In this document: piece by piece, positions 23,013 to 31,965 of the stretch
Layout of the letters: each line of letters starts with the position of its first letter
Position numbering within the stretch: position 1 is the stretch's first letter
NCBI GenBank assembly: GCA_947167745.1
Contig: CAMVJE010000004.1
Coordinates: forward strand, 6,203-70,202
Length of the DNA: 64,000 bases
Source: an uncultured Treponema sp.
GTDB taxonomy: Bacteria > Spirochaetota > Spirochaetia > Treponematales > Treponemataceae
Reading direction: 5' to 3'
The notes under the pieces: generated by a model
Database searches by the model: none
What the model saw: the letters and a program-made list of their open reading frames with translations, nothing else
What the model was told of the DNA's origin: nothing
Made by a program: the position numbers and the translations under genes

Positions 23013-24068
23013 TTACTGATAAAGGTAAAGGCATTTTGCGCCACCTTTTCCAAGGAGTTCGTAAACGCTGGCTTCTGGATTTTTTACAAAACTTGAGGCT
23101 CCAGAAAGAAGCGACATCCAGTTTTCTTCGTAGCGGTATTTGTATTCAATAAAGTTGATTTCTTCATCAAAATCTTCTCGGATATCATCTTTTGCGTTTT
23201 CAAATGAGCATACTGCATCGACCAAGCCATTTTCTTTTGCCTGTTTTGCGGTGTAAATTCGTCCGTCAGCAAGTTTTTTTACATTAGAAAGGCTCATGTC
23301 GCGGGCTTCCGCAACAATTCCTGTGAACTGCTCGTAAGCCTCGTCTGCGATTGACTGAAAGATTGCCCGCTGTTCTTGTGTGAGTGGGGCGTTATAATTT
23401 CCCATGTTTTTATTTTTGCCAGCTGTTATGGTTGTCATCTTGATTCCCATTTTATCGAGCAAGCCAGTTGCGTCCACGCTTTGACCAGCAATGACACCGA
23501 TTGAGCCGGTGAGGGTGTTTCGGTTTGCGTAGATATAATTTGCGCTGCATCCGATATAATAGCCGCCACTCGCCGCAAGAGAGCAGAAATAAGCGTAAAC
23601 CGGGCGTTCAGTTTCGCGTTTGTAGTCCTGGAGGGCAAGGTAGGCTTCGTCAGACTCGTAGACCGTTCCTCCGGGTGAGTCAATTTTGAGAAGGATTCCG
23701 CGATTGTTTGAATCTTCCTTTGCATTTTTAATTTGTTTTAAAAGCCATTTCTGGTTGTAAGTTTTATTTTCTTCTGAAATTACGCCAGTAATGTAAATCA
23801 CTGAGATGTATGGAGACTTTGTGTTTTTTACGGAAGAATTTTTGCCTTTGTTCAGGCTTTTTGCAAAGATTTTAGAGAAAGAGTCGTTTGAGCTGAAATC
23901 TTCGTCATCTTCTGAATCATAACTTCCTGAAAAGTCATTGAGAAGGGAAAGACTTTCTTCAAGTGAGGGAGAATTAGAATCTTTTTTTGAAAGGATTTCT
24001 TTGCCACCCAAGAATACGGCGACAATCGCCACGATGATAAATACTTTAAGTCCTTTGTTGTTTTTCAT
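23013..24068 (-). CDS. sppA: Signal peptide peptidase SppA (S49 family)
   Basis: 351 residues, short-form S49 protease anchored by one N-terminal membrane helix (residues 7-22). It has a Ser-rich linker to about 85, then the catalytic domain: KIDSPGGTVYESDEAYLAL, SLAASGGYYIG with nucleophile Ser near 165, NTLTGSIGVI, and the catalytic Lys in TAGKNKNMG near 218; KQAKENGLVDA closes the fold. It degrades leftover signal peptides in the membrane. AAGGAAAC precedes the ATG. The DUF975-type gene lies 12 nt upstream on the same strand, so the two form an operon. Confidence 0.9.
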   Translation of the reverse strand: MKNNKGLKVFIIVAIVAVFLGGKEILSKKDSNSPSLEESLSLLNDFSGSYDSEDDEDFSSNDSFSKIFAKSLNKGKNSSVKNTKSPYISVIYITGVISEENKTYNQKWLLKQIKNAKEDSNNRGILLKIDSPGGTVYESDEAYLALQDYKRETERPVYAYFCSLAASGGYYIGCSANYIYANRNTLTGSIGVIAGQSVDATGLLDKMGIKMTTITAGKNKNMGNYNAPLTQEQRAIFQSIADEAYEQFTGIVAEARDMSLSNVKKLADGRIYTAKQAKENGLVDAVCSFENAKDDIREDFDEEINFIEYKYRYEENWMSLLSGASSFVKNPEASVYELLGKGGAKCLYLYQ

Positions 24069-24080
24069 AATGTTTCCTTT

Positions 24081-24710
24081 TTATGCGAAATCAGCGGGAG
24101 AAAGTTTTCTCTCGTTGAAAGCCATTTTTTTCAAATCGTAGTATGCGTTTAGGTTGGTCATCTTGAAGTAGGGAAGAAGCGCGATGAATCCGACACCGCT
24201 TGTAAATAAGCAGAGTAGCCACCAGCCAAAAAAAGACATGTGAAGTGAGAACAAATCAGCTTTGTGACCTCTCGTGAGGACTTTACTGATATTCATTGAT
24301 TTTTCAACACCGATTTTTGGATTTTCTGCAAGCACGAAGAACATCATCGAGTAGCTGTAGCCTTTGACGATTCCCGGAATAATGAAGAGAAGTGACCATA
24401 AAAAAGTCCACAGCAAAAACCAGAGCGCACCAAGAAGGGAAGTAAGCCAGTGTGTACCCAGTGAATCAAGGAAGGAAGGGAAGGAAATTTTTTGTGATTC
24501 TGGATTTGAACAGTATTTCATAAAAACACTGTTGAGGGCCACTGAAAGAATTCCCCAGATAGCCGTGGAGATGATTATGCCGCCGAATATGCTGATACAG
24601 CCGGCAAGTCCTGAAATTGCAAGAAAAATCGTTGAAAGCAGGCAGGTATCGAGCCACTGACCTTTGAGGGATGCGAGTGCCTGTTTTTTATATGCTTTTC
24701 GATCGAACAT
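24081..24710 (-). CDS. DUF975-family membrane protein
   Basis: 209 residues with five to six membrane segments (for example AISGLAGCISIFGGIIISTAIWGI, SLLGALWFLLWTFLWSLLFIIPGIV). The motif PGIVKGYSYSMMFFVLAENPKI followed by a Ser-rich MxG segment (ISKVLTRGHKADLF) is characteristic of DUF975 proteins, whose function is unknown. GGAG precedes the ATG; TATAAT at 24754-24749 on the minus strand may be the -10 box. It is probably co-transcribed with sppA, which suggests a link to membrane protein quality control. Confidence 0.8.
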   Translation of the reverse strand: MFDRKAYKKQALASLKGQWLDTCLLSTIFLAISGLAGCISIFGGIIISTAIWGILSVALNSVFMKYCSNPESQKISFPSFLDSLGTHWLTSLLGALWFLLWTFLWSLLFIIPGIVKGYSYSMMFFVLAENPKIGVEKSMNISKVLTRGHKADLFSLHMSFFGWWLLCLFTSGVGFIALLPYFKMTNLNAYYDLKKMAFNERKLSPADFA

Positions 24711-24741
24711 GAAAAACTCCGTGATGGGCGAATTCCCGATT

Positions 24742-24758
24742 AGTGCGATTATAGCACT
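24742..24758. promoter_or_regulatory. Palindrome AGTGC-N7-GCACT between divergent genes
   Basis: The inverted repeat covers a TATAAT of the minus-strand promoter for the DUF975 gene and lies just upstream of the likely -10 of the mutarotase-like gene, so it could be an operator for both. No T run follows, so it is not a terminator. Confidence 0.3.
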
Positions 24759-24774
24759 TTAACATCTTTTGTGA

Positions 24775-24780
24775 TACAGT
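24775..24780 (+). promoter_or_regulatory. -10-like hexamer TACAGT close to the mutarotase-like start
   Basis: TACAGT (preceded by TGTGA) ends 7 nt before the ATG at 24788; there is no Shine-Dalgarno sequence. Confidence 0.35.
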
Positions 24781-24787
24781 AATTTTT

Positions 24788-25714
24788 ATGACAATCACAC
24801 TTAAAAACAGCAACTACGAAGTAGTTATCAGCACGCACGGAGCAGAAATCAATTCTTTCCGCAGCGTTAAAGACGGCACAAAATATGTATTTGAAGGCCC
24901 GGAGGAAGTCTGGAAATTCCACGCACCGGTTTTGTTCCCCCATGTAGGCCGTATTAAGGACGGATTCTACACTTACGGCGACAAGGAATATCATCTTGTG
25001 AACAACGGAATGAGCCGTGACATGGAGCACAAAATCATCGAGCAGAGCGAAACTTCGGCAACTTTTGAGCTTACCGAAAATGCCGAGACTGCCGACAAGT
25101 TCCCATGGAAATTCAGCCTCAAGACTCATTATGAGCTCAAAGAAAACGGCCTTATTTTTACAACGACCGTAACTAACACAGATTCAACACCGATGCTTTT
25201 CTCTGTCGGAAGCCACACTGCTTTCTGCTGCCCTCGCAACACAGACCCAAAAGGCACGACAAATGCTGACTATCAGTACGAATTCGAGCAGAGAGAGCCT
25301 CTGACCACGGTTTGCCTCAACGATGCGGCTCAGCTTGCCGTTGATGAAGAAGGAACAGCCCCATGCACAAAGCCTTACGGCGAAAAAGAAGCCGGAATCA
25401 TCCCGATTAACGCTGACGGATTCGGTAACGGCCACTTCTTCACTGCTTTCAAGTCAAACTGGGTAGGCTTGCGAAACAAAAAAGATGGTTCTCTGATTAA
25501 AGTAAACTGTGCCGGCTATCCTTACCTTATGGTATGGCAGGGTGGAAACGGAGCGGCCGGAGCTGACGGAAACGGCTTTAACTGCATTGAGCCGTGGTAC
25601 GGAACAGCTGATGCCGAGAACACTGAGCATGAGTGGGAAGAAAAAGCGGCTCTCATTACTCTGGAGCCGGGAAAATCTTTCACTGCTGACCAGAGCATTA
25701 CTATTGAACGCTAA
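24788..25714 (+). CDS. Aldose 1-epimerase (mutarotase) family protein
   Basis: 308 residues of the galactose-mutarotase-like beta sandwich. Recognisable positions are HGAEINSFRS, FPHVGRIKDG (with the Arg of the active site), FSVGSHTAFCCP (active-site His) and the late Glu in FNCIEPWYGTAD, which is the catalytic base in the family. It interconverts sugar anomers or acts on hexose-6-phosphates in the cytoplasm. The gene seems to be single, and the AGGG-TGTAGC element begins on the base after its stop codon. The substrate cannot be predicted. Confidence 0.85.
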   Translation: MTITLKNSNYEVVISTHGAEINSFRSVKDGTKYVFEGPEEVWKFHAPVLFPHVGRIKDGFYTYGDKEYHLVNNGMSRDMEHKIIEQSETSATFELTENAETADKFPWKFSLKTHYELKENGLIFTTTVTNTDSTPMLFSVGSHTAFCCPRNTDPKGTTNADYQYEFEQREPLTTVCLNDAAQLAVDEEGTAPCTKPYGEKEAGIIPINADGFGNGHFFTAFKSNWVGLRNKKDGSLIKVNCAGYPYLMVWQGGNGAAGADGNGFNCIEPWYGTADAENTEHEWEEKAALITLEPGKSFTADQSITIER

Positions 25715-25803
25715 GCGTTAGGGGCTGTAGCACCGAAGTATCGAAGATATGGAGCGATGAGCGGAAGTGCGAAAGACCCGACCCCGCGAAAGCGGGGAAA
25801 CGC
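25715..25803 (+). repeat. AGGG-TGTAGC element, copy 2
   Basis: 89 bp opening GCGTTAGGGGCTGTAGC directly after a stop codon and closing GGGGAAACGC; terminal repeat GCGTT/AACGC. Internal GCGAAAGACCCGACC precedes the hairpin CCCCGC-GAAA-GCGGGG (25782-25797). The rest of the gap to metK (25804-25934) holds a TATTAT/TATATT promoter-like stretch near 25826-25834 and a leader of about 90 nt with no riboswitch class I recognise. Confidence 0.75.
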
Positions 25804-25934
25804 CCTTGTTTTTTCAATTTATTTGTATTATATTTTCACTAACAAACAGTCTAAATCTCCCGTCGATTTATCCAAATTGCAGGCGGGGTCGCTTCGTATG
25901 AGGCGGCAAAATCTTGCTAAATAGGAGGCTCAAA

Positions 25935-27119
25935 ATGAGCGCTATCTTATCTAACAATCACTATCTTTTTACATCTGAGTCAGTAAGCGAAGGTCATCCT
26001 GACAAACTCTGTGATCAGGTTTCTGACGCAATTCTCGATGCTTGTCTTGCGGCTGATCCTCAGTCACATGTCGCATGCGAAACTTATGCAACTACAGGCA
26101 TGGTTCTTGTTGGCGGCGAAATCACTACCCACGCTGATGTTGATTTCCAGAAAGTCGTCCGCGATGTAGTCCGCGACATCGGCTACACGAACGAAGATTA
26201 CGGAATTTCTGCTGACACAATGGCTGTTTTGAACACAATCCACAATCAGTCGCCTGACATCAATCAGGGTGTCGTTGGAACAGGTCTCAAAGAGTACGAA
26301 GGTCAGCAGGGAGCAGGGGACCAGGGAATCATGTTCGGTTTTGCCACAAATGAAACTCCTGAGTACATGCCGGCAACTCTTGTTTATGCCCACAAAATCC
26401 TCAAAAGAGCGGCAGAGCTTCGCAAGAACGGCACAATCAAATGGCTTCGTCCGGATTCAAAGTCTCAGGTCACAATCGAATACGACGAGAATCACAAGCC
26501 GGTGCGAATCGATGCAGTTGTCGTAAGCCATCAGCACAATCCTGATGTTGAATACGACACAATCAAAAAGACAATCATCGACGAGATTATCAAGCCTGTC
26601 CTTGAACCAACAGGTTTGCTCGACAGCGAGACAAAATACTACATCAATCCGACTGGCCGCTTCGTTGTTGGCGGTCCGCACGGTGATGCCGGTTTGACTG
26701 GCCGAAAAATCATCGTTGACACTTACGGTGGAGCAGGTCGTCACGGTGGCGGAGCTTTCTCTGGCAAAGATCCTTCAAAAGTTGACCGCTCGGCTGCCTA
26801 CATGGCACGTTACATTGCAAAGAACATCGTTGCGGCAGGGCTGGCTGACAGGGCAGAAATTCAGCTTTCTTACGCAATCGGCGTTCCCCACCCGGTTTCA
26901 ATCATGGTTGAGACATTCGGCACGGGAAAAGTCGAGAACGCAAAAATCGTCGAGGCTGTAAAAAAAGTCTTCGATTGCTCTCCGGCCGGAATCGAAAAGA
27001 CCCTGGATTTGCGAAAGCCAATCTACCGTGCCACCAGCAATTACGGTCACTTTGGTCGCGAGGGCTTTAGCTGGGAAAGAACCGACAAGGTTGAAGAATT
27101 GAAAAAGGCAGTGAAATAA
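25935..27119 (+). CDS. metK: S-adenosylmethionine synthetase
   Basis: 394 residues from the ATG at 25935, which has AGGAGG 6 nt upstream; the longer frame from 25914 lacks such a site. It makes SAM from methionine and ATP in the cytoplasm. The family landmarks are [11 protein letters not shown] near residue 13, [10 protein letters not shown] near 120, [14 protein letters not shown] near 250, and [19 protein letters not shown] near 275 for phosphate and methionine binding. Length is standard. It is followed by a strong terminator and the tRNA gene. The leader of about 90 nt could be regulatory but matches no SAM riboswitch that I recognise. Confidence 0.96.
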   Translation: MSAILSNNHYLFTSESVSEGHPDKLCDQVSDAILDACLAADPQSHVACETYATTGMVLVGGEITTHADVDFQKVVRDVVRDIGYTNEDYGISADTMAVLNTIHNQSPDINQGVVGTGLKEYEGQQGAGDQGIMFGFATNETPEYMPATLVYAHKILKRAAELRKNGTIKWLRPDSKSQVTIEYDENHKPVRIDAVVVSHQHNPDVEYDTIKKTIIDEIIKPVLEPTGLLDSETKYYINPTGRFVVGGPHGDAGLTGRKIIVDTYGGAGRHGGGAFSGKDPSKVDRSAAYMARYIAKNIVAAGLADRAEIQLSYAIGVPHPVSIMVETFGTGKVENAKIVEAVKKVFDCSPAGIEKTLDLRKPIYRATSNYGHFGREGFSWERTDKVEELKKAVK

Positions 27120-27129
27120 GCTACCATAA

Positions 27130-27157
27130 GGGCGTCTTTTGCGGACGCTCTTTTTTT
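27130..27157 (+). terminator. Rho-independent terminator of metK
   Basis: Stem GGGCGTC (27130-27136) / GACGCTC (27144-27150) with one G-T pair, loop TTTTGCG and seven T residues; the T run ends on the base before tRNA-Gly begins. Confidence 0.85.
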
Positions 27158-27229
27158 GCGGTTGTCATATAACGGCTATTATCCGGGCTTCCCAAGCCCG
27201 AGACGCGGGTCCGACTCCCGTCAACCGCT
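27158..27229 (+). tRNA. tRNA-Gly (anticodon CCC)
   Basis: A 72-nt cloverleaf: acceptor GCGGTTG pairs with CAACCGC; D arm with ATAACGGCTATTA as in bacterial tRNA-Gly; anticodon stem CGGGC/GCCCG with loop TTCCCAA giving anticodon CCC; T arm GCGGG/CCCGT with loop TCCGACT. The CCA end is not encoded. It decodes GGG. Confidence 0.93.
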
Positions 27230-27233
27230 TTTT

Positions 27234-27887
27234 ATGGATTCGGATTTATCGGCGCAGAATCATGAGGCGCATATTCATTACATTGTTGCTTTTATCGGCG
27301 GATTTTTGGGAATCTTTCCGGTCGTGAACGCCGTGCATTTCCTTGGCTCGGCTCAGACTTCAAATCTTATCGACATCGTTCTGGCTTCCCTTCGCGCTGA
27401 CTGGTCTTCGCTTTTACTCCATGTCTTCGGGGCTTTTTTGTATGTGCTGGCGGTCTTTCTGGTCACTTTTCTTCCTAAGCACACCCGCTTAAATGTGAAG
27501 TGGCTGGCTCTTTTTGTGGACGCAGCTGCTTCTTTTGTCATGTGGCTTTTTCCCATTGAGCGAGACTTTCCGCTAACGATGTATTTGTACCCGACTTTTT
27601 TTGCCATGGCTTTTCAGTGGTGCTCTTTTAAGGGTGCTTACGGTTTTACAAGTTCCACGATTTTTTCAACGAATAATCTGAGGCAGTTTATAGCTTCTCT
27701 GACTGAAGTTTTTTGCAACGGCGATAAGTCTTTTTTACTCAAGGCAAAATTTTTCGGTCTTACACTGCTGGGCTTTCATCTTGGTGTGGCAGCAAGCGGC
27801 ATACTCTGGTTTTTTCTTGGCAATGCGGGTTTTTTATTTGCTCTCCTTCCAATTTCTGTTGCTGGGCTTTTGTACAGGGCAGGTTGA
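27234..27887 (+). CDS. DUF1275 (YoaK-like) membrane protein
   Basis: 217 residues from the ATG at 27234, only 4 nt after tRNA-Gly, so it is probably made from a transcript that is processed at the tRNA 3' end; no Shine-Dalgarno is seen. Six or so membrane segments with IGGFLGIFPVVNAVHFLGSAQTSN near the start match DUF1275, where a Gly-rich first helix and a conserved TGN-like turn (here SAQTSN) are typical. The function is unknown; transport or membrane stress roles have been proposed for the family. It ends 15 nt from a convergent gene. Confidence 0.75.
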   Translation: MDSDLSAQNHEAHIHYIVAFIGGFLGIFPVVNAVHFLGSAQTSNLIDIVLASLRADWSSLLLHVFGAFLYVLAVFLVTFLPKHTRLNVKWLALFVDAAASFVMWLFPIERDFPLTMYLYPTFFAMAFQWCSFKGAYGFTSSTIFSTNNLRQFIASLTEVFCNGDKSFLLKAKFFGLTLLGFHLGVAASGILWFFLGNAGFLFALLPISVAGLLYRAG

Positions 27888-27902
27888 TATTGTCACGCAA
27901 TG

Positions 27903-28730
27903 TCATGGAAGGCTGAGTAAATCCAGTTGGCACAAGTGGCGAATTTTTTCTGATTGGCTTAAGTCAAAGAATTCTTCTTTTGTTGACAGTTCTTCCAGAT
28001 ACCGGGCGGCATGGGTTGCAGTTTCTTTTAAGGCAGACAAAAGATTTTCGGAACAGTCAGGAATGTAGCATGAAAGACGGCTTCCTTCGTTTCCTTTTAT
28101 TCCCATAAAATACTCAAAATACTCTGCTTTGTAAAAGCCGAAGGCTGAGTAAATTCCGAAAAAATCTGCTATCAGTTCATCGTGAAGATGGTTTTGAGCC
28201 GTACCAAAATATTTTTTTGTAAAAAAATGAGTGCATTCATGTTCCAGTCGAATTTGCATGGATTTTTTTTGCCAGTCATCCTCTGAAAGCTGCATTATTT
28301 TTGTCGACACATTGCTGTAGGGTTTTTGGGAAAGAATGATGAAGCGTGTAGTTGCTCCGAATACGAATGATGCTCCGGTTGCGCCAAGATTTGGGGGGGA
28401 TTTGCCTTTGTGGATGAGATTTGTAACAAGATTTTCAAAGTCGGCAGTATCTTTGATTTTTATGACCGGAATTTTTCCTGCCACCGAATCGTATATTTCT
28501 GCCGAAATTGCATCTGCATTATTGAAGGAAAGAGGCATTTTTGTGACTAGCATTGTGTTGATGGCCTGTTCGGCTCCATTTTTGGTTAGGGTAGAAATAA
28601 AATTTAGCCAAAAATCCAAAAAGGAATCGTCTTCTGCGGGATTATTATTGTATGAGATAAAGTGATTTTTACAGTAATTGTCAAAAATGCGCTGGTCGTT
28701 GGTGTTGAGTGAAGGAAAATCCTGAGACAT
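27903..28730 (-). CDS. Putative zinc metallopeptidase-like protein (HECTH motif)
   Basis: 275 residues from the ATG at 28730. The zinc-binding signature HECTH is at residues 164-168, and Glu185 in HDELIADFFG is a good third ligand, 17 residues downstream; this is a gluzincin-like layout in a largely helical protein. No signal peptide is seen, so it is cytoplasmic. I do not recognise a named family; the N-terminal 100 residues may be a regulatory part. TAAAAT ends exactly 6 nt before the ATG and no Shine-Dalgarno is present, so the GTG two codons upstream is rejected. It is divergent from nth. Confidence 0.55.
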   Translation of the reverse strand: MSQDFPSLNTNDQRIFDNYCKNHFISYNNNPAEDDSFLDFWLNFISTLTKNGAEQAINTMLVTKMPLSFNNADAISAEIYDSVAGKIPVIKIKDTADFENLVTNLIHKGKSPPNLGATGASFVFGATTRFIILSQKPYSNVSTKIMQLSEDDWQKKSMQIRLEHECTHFFTKKYFGTAQNHLHDELIADFFGIYSAFGFYKAEYFEYFMGIKGNEGSRLSCYIPDCSENLLSALKETATHAARYLEELSTKEEFFDLSQSEKIRHLCQLDLLSLP

Positions 28731-28736
28731 AGACAC

Positions 28737-28742
28737 ATTTTA
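28737..28742 (-). promoter_or_regulatory. -10 hexamer TAAAAT close to the metallopeptidase-like start
   Basis: TAAAAT on the minus strand ends 6 nt before the ATG at 28730 with no Shine-Dalgarno sequence. Confidence 0.4.
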
Positions 28743-28810
28743 ACAGATTTTTTCATTTTTTCACCCATTTCCTCAGATTCTGCATAAAAATCTTTATTGA
28801 AAACAGGTCG

Positions 28811-28840
28811 TTGATAATGTTGCGGAACTTTTAGTAAAAT
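28811..28840 (+). promoter_or_regulatory. Promoter of nth, placed for a leaderless message
   Basis: TTGATA (28811-28816), 18-bp spacer, TAAAAT (28835-28840), then 7 nt to the ATG at 28848. The first in-frame ATG (28839) overlaps the -10 box. Confidence 0.5.
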
Positions 28841-28847
28841 GACTCTT

Positions 28848-29495
28848 ATGAATCTCCTTTCTTCCCGACAAATTAACGAAGTATTTACTCGTTTTAAAGC
28901 TCAGAACGAAAATCCCAAGTCGGAATTGAACTGGACTTCACCATTTACTCTTCTGGTTGCGGTTGTATTGAGCGCGCAGGCGACAGATAAATCCGTGAAT
29001 CTTGCCACGGAAGAATTATACAAAGTTGCCGATACTCCCGAAAAAATTCTTGCTCTCGGTGAAGAAGGGCTGATTCCCTACATAAAATCAATCGGGCTGT
29101 ACAAGTCAAAGGCAAAGCATGTTATCGGTTTGTGCGAAAAATTGCTTGCTGATTTTGAAGGTCAGGTTCCCAGAAGCCGTGAGGATTTAATGAGTCTTCC
29201 TGGTGTTGGCCGAAAAACCGCCAATGTGGTACTTAATGTGGTTTGGGGCGAACATACTATGCCGGTGGATACACATCTTCTGAGGATTTGCCCTAAAATC
29301 GGTCTGGCAGAAGGCAGCACTCCCGAAACTGTAGAAAAATCTTTGATGGAGCGGATTCCAGATGAATTTATGGAGCACGCCCATCACTGGCTGATTCTGC
29401 ATGGCCGCTATGTATGCACGGCCCGCTCTCCCAAATGCGAGAATTGCCTTATAAACGATTTGTGCAAGCATAATGACGAAAAAGTCTTAAACTGA
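28848..29495 (+). CDS. nth: Endonuclease III (DNA glycosylase/AP lyase)
   Basis: 215 residues from the ATG at 28848. It removes oxidised pyrimidines from DNA and nicks the abasic site. The helix-hairpin-helix LPGVGRKTANVVLN holds the catalytic Lys, VDTHLLRI holds the catalytic Asp, and the C-terminal loop C-x6-C-x2-C-x5-C (CTARSPKCENCLINDLC) binds the 4Fe-4S cluster. All key residues are present and the length is standard. It has its own promoter and is followed 33 nt later by the mscS gene. Confidence 0.95.
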   Translation: MNLLSSRQINEVFTRFKAQNENPKSELNWTSPFTLLVAVVLSAQATDKSVNLATEELYKVADTPEKILALGEEGLIPYIKSIGLYKSKAKHVIGLCEKLLADFEGQVPRSREDLMSLPGVGRKTANVVLNVVWGEHTMPVDTHLLRICPKIGLAEGSTPETVEKSLMERIPDEFMEHAHHWLILHGRYVCTARSPKCENCLINDLCKHNDEKVLN

Positions 29496-29528
29496 TAAAA
29501 TCAATTACAAATCAAAAAGGAGTACTTT

Positions 29529-30437
29529 ATGAATGAAATGGCTGGTGGCGCAATGAATGTTGCCAACGAAACTGTTAATCAAATGCAGAACTTTTTCCAT
29601 GTGAATGAAATCGTCAACTATGTGAAAGAGCCGGAGCATATCATTAAATTTGCTACGGGTGTAATTGCGATTCTTATTTTCTGGATTGTTTATCGTCTTA
29701 TCCGCATGATTATCAAAAAGGGTGCGGCAAAAAAACTTGAGCCACAGGCGGTAAAATCCCTTACAAAAATCGTCGGCTATGTCTTTTATGTGCTGATTGT
29801 AATGTATGTTTTGGGCTTGTTCGGAATCAATCTTGGCGCAATCTGGGGTGCCATGGGTATCGCCGGAGTTGCAATCGGCTTCGCTGCTCAAACAACCGTG
29901 AGCAACTTGATTTCAGGCATCTTCATCGTTACAGAAAAGACCATGAAAATCGGCGACTTCATCGAGGTTGACGGTGTTTCTGGTACAGTCGATAAAGTCG
30001 GACTTCTTTCTATTAAAATCCACACTGTTGATAACCAGCTTATCCGTATTCCTAGCTCGGCAATCATCAACACCAAACTCAAGAATTACTCAACCTACGA
30101 TTATCGCCGCTATGTTTTTGCTGTGAGTGTCGATTATGCCACTGATTTGGACAAAGCTGTCGAGGTTCTTAACGGAGTTCCAGCCCGCTGTTCTCTGGTC
30201 GTAAAGGACAATGCAAATTATGCTCCTAAAGTTCTCGTTACCGACTGTTTGGATTCTGGAATCGGAATGAACCTTATCGTATGGTGCAAACGCCCTGATT
30301 TCTTCGATATGAAGACAGAAGTTTGTATCCAGACAGTAAAAGCCTTCAACGAAAACGGCATCAACATTCCGTATAATCGCGTGGATGTTTCTATGCTCAC
30401 CGATAAAACGATTCCGTCTCTGTCTTTTAAAGCATAA
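29529..30437 (+). CDS. mscS: MscS-type mechanosensitive channel
   Basis: 302 residues, preceded by AAAGGAG. A short N-terminal amphipathic part is followed by membrane segments about residues 38-60 (FATGVIAILIFWIVYRLI) and 80-100 (IVGYVFYVLIVMYVLGLFG), and the pore helix GAMGIAGVAIGFAAQTTVSNLISGIFI with the Gly/Ala pattern of MscS. The beta domain (GDFIEVDGVSGTVDKVGLLSIKI) and the cytoplasmic cage follow. It would open on hypo-osmotic shock in the inner membrane. Length is close to E. coli MscS. No operon partner is evident. Confidence 0.92.
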   Translation: MNEMAGGAMNVANETVNQMQNFFHVNEIVNYVKEPEHIIKFATGVIAILIFWIVYRLIRMIIKKGAAKKLEPQAVKSLTKIVGYVFYVLIVMYVLGLFGINLGAIWGAMGIAGVAIGFAAQTTVSNLISGIFIVTEKTMKIGDFIEVDGVSGTVDKVGLLSIKIHTVDNQLIRIPSSAIINTKLKNYSTYDYRRYVFAVSVDYATDLDKAVEVLNGVPARCSLVVKDNANYAPKVLVTDCLDSGIGMNLIVWCKRPDFFDMKTEVCIQTVKAFNENGINIPYNRVDVSMLTDKTIPSLSFKA

Positions 30438-30513
30438 AATGCACAAAAGTCGGCGAAAAGGTCAAATTTTGTACAGATTTTTATTTTTGATTTGGATATA
30501 CTGATTCCGAAAT

Positions 30514-31887
30514 ATGACAGAAAATCTTTTTAGCAAACAAGACCTTCGTCGGCTTATCTTTCCGCTTGTCGCGGAGCAGTTTCTTGCGATGACTATTGGC
30601 GCTTGTGACACCGTGATGGTCTCGTCTGTAGGCGAGGCCGGTGTTTCAGGCGTTTCTCTTATTGATCAGCTTACACAGCTTTTTATCCAATTATTCGCAG
30701 CATTCGCAACTGGCGGTGCTGTCGTTTCCAGTCAGTATCTTGGTCACAAATCAGACGAAAAAGCTCGTACGGCAGCCCGGCAGCTTCTCAATATTTCAAC
30801 TTTTGTTGCCCTTGTGATTATCGCTATTTGCCTTCCGCTGCGGCATTTTATCCTGAACATGATTTACGGCAAAATCGATGAAAGCGTAATGCAGAACGCC
30901 CTCATTTATTTTGTGTGGATTTTGCTTTCATTTCCCTTCCTTGCAATTTACAATTCCTGTGCAGCTCTCTTCCGCTCCATGGGGAACAGCAAAATTTCCC
31001 TCAAGGTGAGTCTCATGATGAATCTCACAAATATTGCTGGAAACGCGATTTTGATTTACGGGGCAAAAATCGGCGTGGCAGGAGCCGGAATCGCCACCCT
31101 TGCCAGCCGAATCGTCGCCGCTATCGTTATGGTTTATCTGCTTGCCCGGCCCAGTGCAAAAATCAACAGCCGTATTTATCTTGAAAAACTCTGGAAAATA
31201 GAAATCCGCTTTGACATGATTCGAAAAATCCTCAAAGTTGCAATCCCCAGTGGAATCGAAAATTCAGTATTCCATATCGGAAAAATTCTGGTTTATTCAT
31301 TTATGTCTGGTTTTGGTCTTGCTGCAATCGCTGCCAACGCAATCACTAATACAATAGCCAGTTTTTCAAACATTCCGGCTCAGGCAATTGGTCTTTCAAG
31401 TGTTACAGTTATCGGTCAGTGCATCGGAGCGGATGAAAAAGAGCAGGCTAAATACTACGGCCGCAAAATGATGAAAGAAGCTTACATCGGAATGTTCTGC
31501 GTTGCGACTTTCATTTTTATTCTTGCACCACTTTTGGTTCGAGCATTCAATCTTTCCGACGAGGCCCGATCTCTTGCAACCGGTGTTATCCGTACCTGTA
31601 TGGTAGCCAATATTTTCTTCTGGCCCATGTCTTTTACAATGCCCAACATTCTCCGTGCTTCCGGAGATGCAAAATTCACCATGGTTGTTTCTAACATCAG
31701 TATGTGGCTGTTCCGAGTTCTTTTTAGCTTTCTTATTTCAAAATATCTCCTCTTCAAATTCCCGGAGAATACGGCTTTAGCTCTCTATGGAATCTGGTTC
31801 GGAATGTACATCGACTGGATTTTCCGTGGTCTTTGCTTTGGAATCAGATTTCATAGAAACCGCTGGCTTGATAAGAAAGTTATTTAG
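30514..31887 (+). CDS. MATE-family efflux transporter
   Basis: 457 residues with 12 predicted membrane segments, the standard MATE length. MTIGACDTVMVSSVGEAGVSGVSL near the N-terminus and the matching second-half segment (SGFGLAAIAANAITNTIASFSNIPAQAIGLSS) are the two MatE repeats. It is expected to expel cationic compounds or drugs in exchange for Na+ or H+ across the inner membrane. TATACT ends 11 nt before the ATG and no Shine-Dalgarno is present, so the leader is at most a few nucleotides. The substrate is unknown. Confidence 0.9.
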   Translation: MTENLFSKQDLRRLIFPLVAEQFLAMTIGACDTVMVSSVGEAGVSGVSLIDQLTQLFIQLFAAFATGGAVVSSQYLGHKSDEKARTAARQLLNISTFVALVIIAICLPLRHFILNMIYGKIDESVMQNALIYFVWILLSFPFLAIYNSCAALFRSMGNSKISLKVSLMMNLTNIAGNAILIYGAKIGVAGAGIATLASRIVAAIVMVYLLARPSAKINSRIYLEKLWKIEIRFDMIRKILKVAIPSGIENSVFHIGKILVYSFMSGFGLAAIAANAITNTIASFSNIPAQAIGLSSVTVIGQCIGADEKEQAKYYGRKMMKEAYIGMFCVATFIFILAPLLVRAFNLSDEARSLATGVIRTCMVANIFFWPMSFTMPNILRASGDAKFTMVVSNISMWLFRVLFSFLISKYLLFKFPENTALALYGIWFGMYIDWIFRGLCFGIRFHRNRWLDKKVI

Positions 31888-31965
31888 TTTCAAAATTCAT
31901 TTAAATTTCCTGTAATCTGCGTTACAATTTTTGAATAGAATTGTTTTCTTAACAAGGAGTTTTAA

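Noticed and set aside
24742..24758. Terminator between the DUF975 and mutarotase-like genes
   Set aside because: The genes are divergent and no T run follows the AGTGC/GCACT palindrome.
25804..25934. SAM riboswitch in the metK leader
   Set aside because: No recognisable SAM-I, SAM-II, SAM-III or SAM/SAH core; only a structured repeat and an unremarkable leader.
27139..27233. Upstream extension of the DUF1275 gene and another frame across tRNA-Gly
   Set aside because: These bases form a complete tRNA cloverleaf; the first ATG after it is the sensible start.
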